The translations under genes and the position numbers were made by a program. A stretch of 64,000 bases of DNA from Seminavis robusta (lineage: Eukaryota; Bacillariophyta; Bacillariophyceae; Naviculales; Naviculaceae): assembly GCA_903772945.1 (NCBI GenBank), contig CAICTM010000455.1, positions 1-64,000 of the forward strand. The letters run 5' to 3'. Every line of letters starts with the position of its first letter. Position 1 is the first letter of the stretch. The notes under the pieces were generated by a model. It was not told where the DNA came from. It saw only the letters and a program-made list of their open reading frames with translations, and did no database searches. Positions 34,432 to 44,058 of the stretch are shown one piece after another.

Positions 34432-35151
34432 ATGATGTCAAAGACCTTCTCCGTCTTATTGCTATTGGTCTTTAGCCTTATCATCTGTCCAACAAATGGC
34501 TTCCGACGAATTCCTCGCTTACTGTCGCTACCAGGGCGCGCCTTGTCATCACGAGGCGGCAGTTCCCTGGCGAGGACAGCAGACGCCAGAGAAAGGTTCA
34601 TTCTAGACAAGTATGTGACAAAGCTGTTCAACGACGCGGATACCAACAAGGATGGTGGGATATCTCCCGCAGAGGTGTACGAGCTTGTCCTCAAGTTTTA
34701 CATTTTTGTAAATCAGCAAGCGCCCATCCCTCCACCCTCTCGAGAACGGGTGATGCGTCTGTTCAAACTCGCCGACAAGGATCGAGGAGGACGATTGGAT
34801 CTACAAGAATTTCGACGTCTCTTGAGGACAATCTATGCCAGAGCATCCTCTCGTATCTTGGTCTTCAAGTTGGTATCCATGCTGGTGGCACCCATCTCAG
34901 CAATTTCGTTGGTAGAAATGATTCAAGGTGTACCCTACTTGGTGGACCTATTTGGAGCCTTACTCCCGGAATCCACTCCCAAATTCCTGGTGAATCTGCT
35001 CGAAAAGGACTCCTTTTGGGTGACTATATTTACAGTCCTCTTTATTCAGAGTTTGGGCAAGCTTGCTTTACGATTGGTAGATTGGTTCTGGTGGGGAAGC
35101 AATTCTAAAGACAAGTACTATGAGGACTGTGATGAGTTGGAAGAGAAATGA
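34432..35151 (+). CDS. EF-hand membrane protein, possibly plastid-targeted
   Basis: 239 residues, no intron. The N-terminus is a signal peptide (SVLLLLVFSLIICPTNG) followed by Phe and basic residues (FRRIPRLLSLPGRALSSRGG). This resembles the diatom bipartite plastid pre-sequence, in which Phe follows the signal cleavage site. Two canonical EF-hands follow: DADTNKDGGISPAE (about residues 67-80) and DKDRGGRLDLQE (about 113-124), with all calcium-coordinating positions filled. The C-terminal half is hydrophobic, with two or three membrane segments (VSMLVAPISAISLVEMI; FWVTIFTVLFIQSLGKLAL), ending in an acidic tail. It is probably a calcium-responsive membrane protein; the target compartment is inferred. 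The family is not named with certainty. Confidence 0.75.
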   Translation: MMSKTFSVLLLLVFSLIICPTNGFRRIPRLLSLPGRALSSRGGSSLARTADARERFILDKYVTKLFNDADTNKDGGISPAEVYELVLKFYIFVNQQAPIPPPSRERVMRLFKLADKDRGGRLDLQEFRRLLRTIYARASSRILVFKLVSMLVAPISAISLVEMIQGVPYLVDLFGALLPESTPKFLVNLLEKDSFWVTIFTVLFIQSLGKLALRLVDWFWWGSNSKDKYYEDCDELEEK

Positions 35152-35542
35152 CTTGTGATGATGAATTGGTTGGCAGATGGGAATGTTGGTTGGTCTGCAA
35201 ACAAGTTCCTGATGGCCGTATCCAAAATAGTGATCTTTCAGAGATTTGGAAAGCAACAAAGGTAGAATACTACATATATTCCTTTAGCTAGCTCAGATTG
35301 CGGTTTCGCATCTCTACCGGTGCGGGGACACCTCACCTGACAGCTCCTTACAGCAGAGAACAAACATGAGCACTGACACTGCCTCTTTTCATGGAGATGC
35401 CCTTAGTCTTGCCCAACCCTCTTAGCTCACAGAGAGAGGCAGCCAATGGCACCCTCACCAGAAAAACCCTCCAAAGAGGTGGTGCATTGATGCAATACTA
35501 CAGTAATCTACAGTGGCAGATTCCATAAGGAAATGCCAAACT
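35152..35542. other. Short intergenic gap, nothing seen
   Basis: 390 bases after the EF-hand gene with no open frame of note. Confidence 0.5.
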
Positions 35543-36074
35543 TCAGAGGTCGAAGGTCGAGGAATTGTCAGAGAGTTGCAGGGAGGGAGGAAGAGGTGGG
35601 AGTGTCCCATCGTTATCCTGTCTCAAGTCGAGCTGTGTAACTCGCTTGCAGGACGGGTTCCCAGGTGTTGATCCAATGTCAAATTGAAGCTGTTGGCCAT
35701 TGGGCTCGGGTGTGGAATGGTGTGTGAAGGAGCCATTCATGTTTGGGGAGTAAAAGGTCAGTGTATTTGGTGCATACCAAGTTGAGTTCGTGGATTGGTT
35801 GTCAATTTTCTGCTTGGGCTTGAGTTTGGGCATCCTTGCCATGTCCGTCCTCCTGGCAAGCATCCCAGAGGCCCCTCCATTGTTTGAACATTTCGTGGGT
35901 CAGGCCTGTGAGCCAAGACTGGCCATTTTTTCTGGGTTTTTGTAGTTTGCGATTGGTCAGGTGTTGGCCTTGTTTCTGGGCCCAAAGATTGGAGATTCGG
36001 CCTTTGAGGATGTGGCCCCATCCGATCGTAGATTGCGAATCAGCGATGTCGGTGACATCATAATCAAGCTCCAT
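35543..36074 (-). mobile_element. Fragment resembling a retroelement C-terminal region
   Basis: Two overlapping minus-strand frames. The upstream one contains IGWGHILKGRISNLWAQKQG, then a tryptophan-rich stretch ending KQWRGLWDACQEDGHG. This looks like the tail often found after reverse transcriptases in stramenopile genomes. The downstream one is Pro/Asn/Ser-rich. No reverse transcriptase core is present, so the parent type (LINE or LTR) cannot be decided. It is a remnant. Confidence 0.35.
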
Positions 36075-36796
36075 GGAGTCCGTGTATCCATCCTCCAGGA
36101 AAACTTACTTTAAGGGCCAACATGATGAGTGTTCTGCTAATCCAGGTCCTTGTTGATTGTTTTTTTGCCCATTCTCTCTGTCAGTCCGTCTTCTGGGGCA
36201 TCTCACACATGATCTTTGTTTTCTTCGTGGTGACCACAGGAGTTCAGTTAGAAGCCAAAAGCGAGACCCCGCTAAGTTGGGCTAATCGCCGTCCCGCAAG
36301 TGCTAAGGAAAGTAGTTGTGGGGTGTGATGATCTTGTGAAGCAAGCAATGAAAAAGATCTTGGTCCAATTTCTAAAATGGCAGTGGAAGCTGCATGAATC
36401 CACGGGCTCGCTGCACGTAGTCCACTAGTAGTGCCTTGATTGCAAGAAACTCCTGATTGCCCGCATGATAAATTTGTTTGGCCAGTGGAAACACCGGTGG
36501 GTGGTCGAAGCATGAGAAAAGATGCTTCTTTTGTATGTACCTTTCACACGCTATTACTTTTTAATTAACGTTTACCCCATGACTGAATGTCGCAACAACT
36601 AATGTTTAAGGCATCCCTGCAACCCAGCCTTCTTTCTCAATGAAGTTCAGTTGGGTCTTTTAATGGCCAGCAAAATGACATTTAAGAAATCAGGGCCCTA
36701 CCTATTTTGCTGAGATGCCACTTGCAAAGCGTCGCTGTGACAGTACAGTTTTTACAATAATTCCAAATTTCCGATGGTCAAATAAATAAATCACGG
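36075..36796. other. Intergenic, nothing recognised
   Basis: Short frames on both strands (36122-36328 plus, 36244-36513 minus) overlap and match no family. It leads into the AT-rich foldback region. Confidence 0.45.
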
Positions 36797-37124
36797 GAAG
36801 GTCCCGCAAATATTGAAATAGTTTAATTATGATAAATTTGTGATTAATGTGTTGAATGGTGATGAATGGTGATGAATTCATCACCAGTTTGTTGAATGGT
36901 GATGAATGGTGATGAAAATGATGAATTGATAATGAATCGTGATGAAAAATAGTACTGTTTTACTGTAGATATGATGAATGGTGATGAAAATGCTGAAACC
37001 GTGATGAAATGTGATGAATGGTGATGAATTCATCACCAATGTGTTGAATGGTGATGAATGGTGATGAAAATATTTAATTAGTGATGAATTCAATTCCAGA
37101 TTTTCATGTTTCGCAGGACCTTCC
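36797..37124. mobile_element. MITE-like foldback with GATGAATGGT repeats
   Basis: The ends form imperfect inverted repeats: GGAAGGTCCCGCAAAT at 36797 pairs with the reverse complement of the sequence ending at 37124, about 18 of 24 positions matching. Between them are about a dozen copies of GATGAATGGT-like units and two copies of the palindrome GGTGATGAATTCATCACC (about 36868 and 37020). Length is about 330 bases, AT-rich and non-coding. It fits a small non-autonomous DNA transposon. A target-site duplication is not clear. Confidence 0.5.
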
Positions 37125-37339
37125 GGGGAAGTTTTCCTGCTCGTAGGAGCTTCAAACTCTTAAACGGTAGTGAGTACTATAGTATACTCAGTACTATAAT
37201 AGTAGTAACTATTAACACTTCTCAGCTTTCTTCGGTAGCTCTTCCGTAAAGTTGCACCGGAACAATTATTGCAAATAATTACGAATACCGGTGCGTGTAC
37301 CACACTTCCACAGCAAGGTCGGGAAGTTCGGAAACCAAT

Positions 37340-37580
37340 ATGAAGTGTTGAAATGTTTCAAACAGTTTTAGTTTCTCATTTTTAGTTTCATTTTCTCATT
37401 TCTAGTTTCTCAAGTAGAGAAACTAACAGTTTATTTTCTCATTTGTAAATAAAATATGTTTCTACATAACTATTTAAAACTTTTTAACATTGACTAATAG
37501 AAACTATTTATCTAATAAAATCTCATTTGAGAAACTCGTTTCTCAAATGAGAAACTTCGTATTTCTCATTTGAAAACTGT
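37340..37580. repeat. AT-rich inverted-repeat block (TTTCTCATTTG)
   Basis: The words GTTTCTCATTT and AAATGAGAAAC recur many times in both orientations, including a near-perfect hairpin around 37525-37570. The block could be a second foldback element or a decayed satellite. No coding content. Confidence 0.6.
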
Positions 37581-38071
37581 CAAAAAGGATTTCAGTCATG
37601 CTTCCGGACCTTGCAGCTCTTCCACACCAGTAAGTCTTGCAGCGGCGCGGAGAATTGTGAGGAAGCCAGTGCCATTTTCCCCGTCACCCCAATACCGTGA
37701 TCAGGAGCCTCTCTTCTATTTGGTGAGGATCCTCCTTGATCGTTCATCAGAGCACCGACGTTGACCATTGAGTTCTTGCCCCACTCGTTGCTCATCAGCC
37801 AATATGATCTCTAAAGATAAGCAGCATAGCTAGCAGCATAATAGCAAGAGCGAGACAGAATCCCAGCGGGACAGCGTCAGTTGTCTGAAGACCCATTGGT
37901 TAATTTGATTGCCGCCAAGCCATCGTCCAAGCCCATAGCGTTCTCTGCAGCCACCGGTAATCTCTCGTCGGCCAAGACCTCACCTAGCTACTAGCTAGTT
38001 GCCAGACCTAGACTTGCCCTCTTAGTTCTTCAGTCGATTACTCAGCTACCAAGAGCAAAGAAGGAGATCTT
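37581..38071. other. Upstream region of the first multi-pass paralogue
   Basis: About 490 bases without a supported gene. Overlapping short frames only. Confidence 0.45.
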
Positions 38072-40114
38072 ATGACTTTCCTCGTCTGCTCTGAAGAAGT
38101 GGACGGGGCCACGTTTGGTATCCTCTTCACAGCAACGCTGCTCTCTTCCTGGGTTGCTGGCAGTACATATCAGTGGGTGGTGGAGAAGGGTCTCTTTCGC
38201 AAGAACTTTCTTCAAAAGGAAAATCAGTACAATGTGCTAGTTGGCATCAGTGCTCTTACAGCCAATCTACAAGCCATCGGCTGTTTCCTCAATGCTGTGG
38301 TGCTGCAAAGTGATGACAACAATGACAGCTTTGGCCTCACGACTGCCCTGAGCATCAACATGATCCTCATGACACACACTTCCTTGATGCTCATCTCCCG
38401 AAGGGTTTCCCTGACATATCCCAATGCCGAACAAATGTGGGAACGACTCCTCCGCATCAATCTGGCCATGTTACCTGTGAGTTTCATTGGAGCTACCATT
38501 TGGGCCACCTCACACCTGCACCCAGAGAAGCAAGGGTGGCAACGTGCCAATCACATTTTCGTGCCATTATCCATTGGTCTGTGGGGACTGGCGGAAGCCA
38601 TCTTGAGCTCTCATTTTGTGATCCAAATGTCACGGTATCAATGGACGGAAGTACAACACAAGGGTATGGCAGTCTTGGCTTTTGTGGCACTATGTGATAT
38701 TCTCTGCCTTGTACTAGCCATTCTATTTGGTGACTTGACAGCCATGTGCCTGTGGGGTTTGCTCTATTCTGTACGAGTTCGACTGGAAGTAAGAGTCATG
38801 AACTCTATGATTGAATATATTCAAGCCAAACGAGCTGCTACCATGTACAAAGGGAGAAGCAATCGTCGACGCCGAAGAAAGAAAAGGAACAATTCAGAAA
38901 GTGGTCTCGATTTCGATTGTGATGACGGGGACTCTGATGCCGGTTCAGTATCCTCAAGAGGAAGTATATTTTCTCGCATGCCCAACATGGTGATCCATCC
39001 CAACGATTTGACCCAACTTTTCAAAGCCAACTTTTTCAATGATGTATTGACAGGAGGACGTACCGGTTTCGCCAGGTCCCTCCAATCATTGGCATCATTC
39101 GCCAAGAAGTCGCGGCATGGTGGCAAGAGTGCTGATGTATGCCCAAAATGCAGCAGGCGCATGATGTCAGATGAGTTGACTCTTGGGAGTTTCCGAAGCA
39201 ATCGCAGCTTCACCTTCAAAAATGTCCTGAGCGGTGATGTTGGTTACTGTTGTTGTGAAGATGATATCCAGGATAGGGCAAACACTGAAAACACGGTGCG
39301 AGATTCGGGTACATCGTCTTTCTTGTTTGTTTCACCTCCACCAGTTCGTGAAATTAGGCTTGGTTCTACTACATTGAATGACAACATTGATTCGTCGTCA
39401 AACCACATCAGTGACATGGGCAACTCTAATTCTCGTGCGCTCGATTACTCGGGTTACTCCCAACAACGCGGTCATCGAGTGGTGCGGTCATTGAACATGA
39501 CGAGTGAAAGCCACCAGGAAGCCAATGAAGAAGAAGAAGACGAGGAAGAAACCTTGAAAAGCCACAGCGACAACAACATCAACGATGGGAAGGTTGATGA
39601 TAGGGACAATGACAGTACCCGAGGATCCTTTGTTCTTCGCTTTAGCGGTGAAGTGGTGGACTTGTCTGATTTTGTCCTGTCATCGGATGAGGACGACAGT
39701 GATTCTTCTTCCTCAGATGAAGATACCAGTCCAGATTCACACGTGGCTATCGAACCTTTAGAACCTCCAGCTTCCATTTCCAATAGTCATCAAAAGGAAC
39801 AATCAGCCATACAGTCATCGCAAGAGGATGACGGAGAGCAACGCAATGACAATGTGGCAGTCGAGCCACTTGTTGTTGGGGAGGGTGGCAACGTGGATCA
39901 AGTCGCTGAAGCAAAAGAAGATACAACCACAAATCAGGATGTTGGCACCCCTTTGGACATCGAGCATGGAGTGGCGGAATTACCTCGTTCCGGCAGGACG
40001 GGTCACCCAAATTTGCGCCATCTATCTTCGTTCAACAAACAGGATAGCACATGCACGCTTGATGGCTCCACTCGAGAGCAACTCAAGCAACTCCGTGACT
40101 TGGATTGCTTGTAG
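38072..40114 (+). CDS. Multi-pass membrane protein, paralogue A
   Basis: 680 residues, no intron, family not recognised. The first ~250 residues contain six or seven membrane helices (from FGILFTATLLSSWVAGSTYQ; NVLVGISALTANLQAIGCFL; INMILMTHTSLMLI; INLAMLPVSFIGATIWATS; VPLSIGLWGLAEAILSS; MAVLAFVALCDILCLVLAIL; LTAMCLWGLLYSV). A basic patch (RSNRRRRRKKRN) follows, then a long tail that is disordered and acidic, with a CPKCSRR pair, a GYCCCEDD cysteine cluster (possible lipidation or metal site), the segment NTVRDSGTSSF...PPPVREI and a conserved end (TREQLKQLRDLDCL). It is tandem with a close paralogue 1.4 kb downstream on the same strand. Membrane topology suggests a receptor or transporter, but this is not established. 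Confidence 0.8.
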   Translation: MTFLVCSEEVDGATFGILFTATLLSSWVAGSTYQWVVEKGLFRKNFLQKENQYNVLVGISALTANLQAIGCFLNAVVLQSDDNNDSFGLTTALSINMILMTHTSLMLISRRVSLTYPNAEQMWERLLRINLAMLPVSFIGATIWATSHLHPEKQGWQRANHIFVPLSIGLWGLAEAILSSHFVIQMSRYQWTEVQHKGMAVLAFVALCDILCLVLAILFGDLTAMCLWGLLYSVRVRLEVRVMNSMIEYIQAKRAATMYKGRSNRRRRRKKRNNSESGLDFDCDDGDSDAGSVSSRGSIFSRMPNMVIHPNDLTQLFKANFFNDVLTGGRTGFARSLQSLASFAKKSRHGGKSADVCPKCSRRMMSDELTLGSFRSNRSFTFKNVLSGDVGYCCCEDDIQDRANTENTVRDSGTSSFLFVSPPPVREIRLGSTTLNDNIDSSSNHISDMGNSNSRALDYSGYSQQRGHRVVRSLNMTSESHQEANEEEEDEEETLKSHSDNNINDGKVDDRDNDSTRGSFVLRFSGEVVDLSDFVLSSDEDDSDSSSSDEDTSPDSHVAIEPLEPPASISNSHQKEQSAIQSSQEDDGEQRNDNVAVEPLVVGEGGNVDQVAEAKEDTTTNQDVGTPLDIEHGVAELPRSGRTGHPNLRHLSSFNKQDSTCTLDGSTREQLKQLRDLDCL

Positions 40115-41501
40115 CTGTATAGGAAAACACGAGTACTTGCTGGGCCTGGTTTGTTGGCAATCAAAAGAAGATAAGACGACAATACGCTGTCTAGGTCGAG
40201 CATGATCTGGATGCCTTTGCTTCGAGCCGGAGTCGTTTCCGATCCCAAAGCCGTGACCGGGCGGGGCTCTGGCTCGACGACTGCTGCTTTTCGAAACATG
40301 GACAACAGTCTCGTGTTTTGAAAAGTCCAGGTCCTTCAGCACGGTACCGTATCCTCACTCTCGACGAGACTGCTGCGAAGACGATGAAAGCAGCAAAAGA
40401 AAGGGTTGCTACAGATCAGTGGTTAAAGCTTGCTGATTTCACCGCCATCTCTCAAGCGGCCAACCGCGACCGCCACAAGCAATGGCGCATCTCCACTGGA
40501 ATGATGGATCATCCGTAACCTCTATTCCTGAAGCCAGATGTATTCTGGAGACTCGAGCGAACGGTCCGCAAGAACTCCGAAACTGTAGAAGTTTGTTCAA
40601 AACTACAAGACTCGATTAGTTGGTTTGCAAATCAGTCAGGATATCGGCGTACAAGCCTCGTCGCCTCGGCGACTGCTCATCATTCAGTATCGGTGCCAAC
40701 GGAATCGAAGCAGCGTGTTCAGCATGGTACCCGCTGTTTAATAGTCATTGTGGAGTGCTAGGATCTTCGCCGTGGGAGTCGGACTTGTCGTCGTTCGGCC
40801 CTGGTTACCCCTCAGCAACAACGAATACTAGCTACCTCTAGCTGATAAAGCGCACCAGAAATACATAGATTAGGGGAAGCAACTCTATTCATAGCTCTAT
40901 TCATCATGATCTGTGGTTGGGCTAGCTAGTTGCCAGTTGTATTTAAACCAGGAGACCGGGTACGAATTCTGCGGAAACCATTTCCTTCAGATTCTGTAGG
41001 AAACTGCTTCTTTTTCCAAGTAGACTATCAATCGACGGTGAAGCATCTCCAGCCACAGTCCAACTACCGTAACTAGTAGTTGCTAGATAGATTGTACACC
41101 GCAGAAGCCCAGAATCCCGAACAACCGTGGGATCCAGGAAGCACCAAAGCACAAGAAAGTCGAACAACGAAAAACGAAAGCTTGCAGCAACCACGATGGA
41201 CGATAGACGAATGTCAACAGGTCCATCGTACACAGCTTCCTTCATCCGGTAGAAGTGGGCGTCATCGTTGTTTCAAGATAGCAGCTCACACTTTCGGTAC
41301 CACCAGCGAGCATTGGACCAGAGTACAGCTCTTATCGTCGGTACCATAATTCGACTTTGCCGCATCGTACCTCCATCTAGAGGTCTCTTTCCTCCCTCTG
41401 GTCAAGACCTCCATTGGTGCTAGTTCGACACCCTCCTCCCACCAGCTTACTGTTTTTCAATCATACTAACACGATAAAACCACTCAGCCAAAAGATAAAG
41501 C
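40115..41501. other. Spacer between tandem paralogues
   Basis: Holds only short frames without recognisable domains (e.g. 40318-40518 plus). It probably contains the promoter of paralogue B. GCTAGCTAG and GGTACC words are present. Confidence 0.45.
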
Positions 41502-43403
41502 ATGAACCTACCACTCTGCCATGATATGGCGGAAAGAGGAACTTTTGGCATCCTCTTCACAGCAACACTGCTCTCTTCCTGGGTGGCTGGCAGTACATAT
41601 CAGTGGGTAGTGGAGAAGGGTTTGTTTCGCAAAGACTTTCTTCAAAAGGAGAATCAGTACAATATACTAGTCGGCCTCAGTGCTCTTTCGGCCAATCTAC
41701 AGGCCATTGGCTGTTTCCTCAATGCCGTACTGCTGATCAGTGATAGTGACAGTAACAGCTATGGCCTCACAACTGCCCTGAGCATCAACATGCTGCTCAT
41801 GACACACACTTCCTTGATGCTTGTCTCTCGCAAGGTATCCCTAACATATCCTAATGCTGAACAAACCTGGCAACGGCTCCTCTGCATCAATCTGGCCATG
41901 TTACCAGTGAGTTTCATTGGAGCTGCCATTTGGGCCACATCTCACCTGTTCCCTGAGAAGGAAGGGTGGCAACAAGCCAATGGCATTTTCATGCCCATCT
42001 CCATTGGTCTATGGGGAATGGCTGAAGCCAGCTTGAGTTCTAGTTTTGTCCGTCAGATGTCACACTATCAATGGACTGAAGTGCAAAACAAGGGGTTGGC
42101 TGTCTTGGCCTTTGTAGCACTCTGTGATCTCCTATGCATTCTACTGGCCATTCTATTTGGTGACATGGTAGCCATGTGCCTGTGGGGCTTGCTCTATTCT
42201 GTACGAATTCGCCTGGAGATTCGAGTCATGAACTCCATGATTGAATACATTCAGTCTAAGCGAACTGCCCTGATGTATCAAGGTAGGAGCCATCGCCGCC
42301 TCTGCCGTTGTGGACGAAAAAAGAATCAGAACAGTTTGGATGGAGGTGCCGGTGTGGACAGTGGTGATGATGCTGATTCGGTATCCTCAAGTGGAAGCAT
42401 TTTTTCTCGAATGCCAAGTATGCTCATCCACCCCAATGATTTGACACAAATCTTCCATGCCAACTTCTTTACTGATGTCTTGTCAACAGGCCCGATTTCA
42501 AAGTCATTTCGTTCCTTGGCAACACTGGCAAAGAAATCATGCCATCGTTCCAACAAATCAGGGGTCTGCTTGAACTGCAGCAAGCCAGCGCCATCAGATG
42601 AAGGGACATCTGGAAACTTTCGAAGTGGCCTTCATCATCAACGCAGCTGGCGCAGTCTCCGGAATGTCCTGAGCGTTGGCGACGGTGATTGCTGTTGCTG
42701 TGACAATGAAGTCAATGAAAAGACGGTTACTGAAAACACTGTGAGAGATTCTGGAGGATCGTCTTTCTTCTTTGCTACACCGCCACCTGTTCGAGAAATC
42801 CAGGTTGGTTTTACGACCTCAGCATTGGACGACCTCGAGATCCCAAGGCAGCAGGATGATCTTGCCAGAAGCATTGACTCATGCAACCAACCGGACGTGG
42901 TCGAAGGGCACGCACCAGTCAAGGAAGGGGCCTCACAAGGCAATAATGACACCCACAGAGCATCCTTTGGTGCCCAAACAAGCGGTCACGTAGCGGATTT
43001 CTCCGATTACATCCTGACATCGGACGAGGAGCAAAGCGTTTGCCTGTCCGACCAAGACGAGTACGAGGGTCCTGCTGATTGGACACCACATCCACCTCCT
43101 GCCTCCGCTCCTGAACCGCAACCCGAACCACCAACTCCCTTTGATGGCAATGTAGCACATCACATAGTAGAGTGCGGAGACAACGTGTACTTTGACGATG
43201 ACGACGAAGATGATACTAGCAGCGACCGGGATAATGTTGGGAGCCCCTTTGAGGAATGTGACATGGAAGGAGGCCAGGCGGAAGTTCTCGAAGACATTTC
43301 TTTGGGCCTGCCTTGTTCGTTTGGCAGACAAGACAGCACTCGCACAATTGATGAAGCCACTCGAGAGCAACTCGATCAGCTCCAAGAGTTGCATTGCTTG
43401 TAG
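41502..43403 (+). CDS. Multi-pass membrane protein, paralogue B
   Basis: 633 residues, no intron; unrecognised family. The membrane part is almost the same as paralogue A (RGTFGILFTATLLSSWVAGS, then the same helices in order), with nucleotide similarity high across the first ~750 bases. The tail is shorter and much diverged, but keeps the same islands: CLNCSKP, GDCCCCDNE, NTVRDSGGSSF...PPPVREI, a DFSDYILTSDEEQ segment like A's DLSDFVLSSDEDD, and the end TREQLDQLQELHCL. These islands are probably under selection (binding or lipidation sites), while the acidic linkers drift. It arose by tandem duplication. Confidence 0.8.
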   Translation: MNLPLCHDMAERGTFGILFTATLLSSWVAGSTYQWVVEKGLFRKDFLQKENQYNILVGLSALSANLQAIGCFLNAVLLISDSDSNSYGLTTALSINMLLMTHTSLMLVSRKVSLTYPNAEQTWQRLLCINLAMLPVSFIGAAIWATSHLFPEKEGWQQANGIFMPISIGLWGMAEASLSSSFVRQMSHYQWTEVQNKGLAVLAFVALCDLLCILLAILFGDMVAMCLWGLLYSVRIRLEIRVMNSMIEYIQSKRTALMYQGRSHRRLCRCGRKKNQNSLDGGAGVDSGDDADSVSSSGSIFSRMPSMLIHPNDLTQIFHANFFTDVLSTGPISKSFRSLATLAKKSCHRSNKSGVCLNCSKPAPSDEGTSGNFRSGLHHQRSWRSLRNVLSVGDGDCCCCDNEVNEKTVTENTVRDSGGSSFFFATPPPVREIQVGFTTSALDDLEIPRQQDDLARSIDSCNQPDVVEGHAPVKEGASQGNNDTHRASFGAQTSGHVADFSDYILTSDEEQSVCLSDQDEYEGPADWTPHPPPASAPEPQPEPPTPFDGNVAHHIVECGDNVYFDDDDEDDTSSDRDNVGSPFEECDMEGGQAEVLEDISLGLPCSFGRQDSTRTIDEATREQLDQLQELHCL

Positions 43404-44058
43404 TCGTGCGGTAGGTACACGCCAAAGTTGCATGAAGGCTTTGCTGGCAGAACCAAGCTTGAGCCCACCACCGAAAAATGGCACAACCAGCAGCCAAGAC
43501 TGGGCTAGCTAGTTACAGTAGCTAGTTCGCCTCTCCCGGTTGAATTGGAAGCGAGGCCGGGCCGGGCATGGTCCAATTTGGCCACAAGGATGTTAGGAGT
43601 GACAGCCGTGGTGTCTTCCCATTTCGAAACGGAGTCAAGGTCGTCCAAGGCAACACCTCCGATGTTAAAATACATACATGCGACCGACAGAGCGCCTCTA
43701 CAAAGTCGCACTTAAAACCGCCCTAATCCCAGCACTAAACTGTAACGCTAATACTTTTGTCGTGAAACAAGAGTTACATAAGCTGCTCGACATTCCTGCT
43801 CGACGACAGCCTTTCTTCAGCAACGCTTCAGAGGCTAGCTAGCTAGAGTTGGGCTCGCCCGTTGCCCCGGGACGCGTTCGTACCGTACGTGTACACTTAC
43901 TTGTTCAGACGTAGGCCGCCAGATTGCCACGCACAAAAAGAGAATGATGCTATCAGTGCGACCGTTGGACAGGGCCAACACAGGGCTTTGGAGCCGTTTT
44001 GTTTGGTCATTCATCCCATTGTTTTGCTGTTTTGTTCATCCCAGTGTTTTGTTGCTTT
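43404..44058. other. Intergenic, nothing recognised
   Basis: About 650 bases between the paralogue B stop and the opposing gene. Contains a run of GCTAGCTAGCTAG near 43837 and no supported gene. Confidence 0.5.

Noticed and set aside
36838-37093. Possible CRISPR-like array
   Set aside because: The repeats are short, uneven and AT-rich with no unique spacers. They are part of a eukaryotic foldback element.
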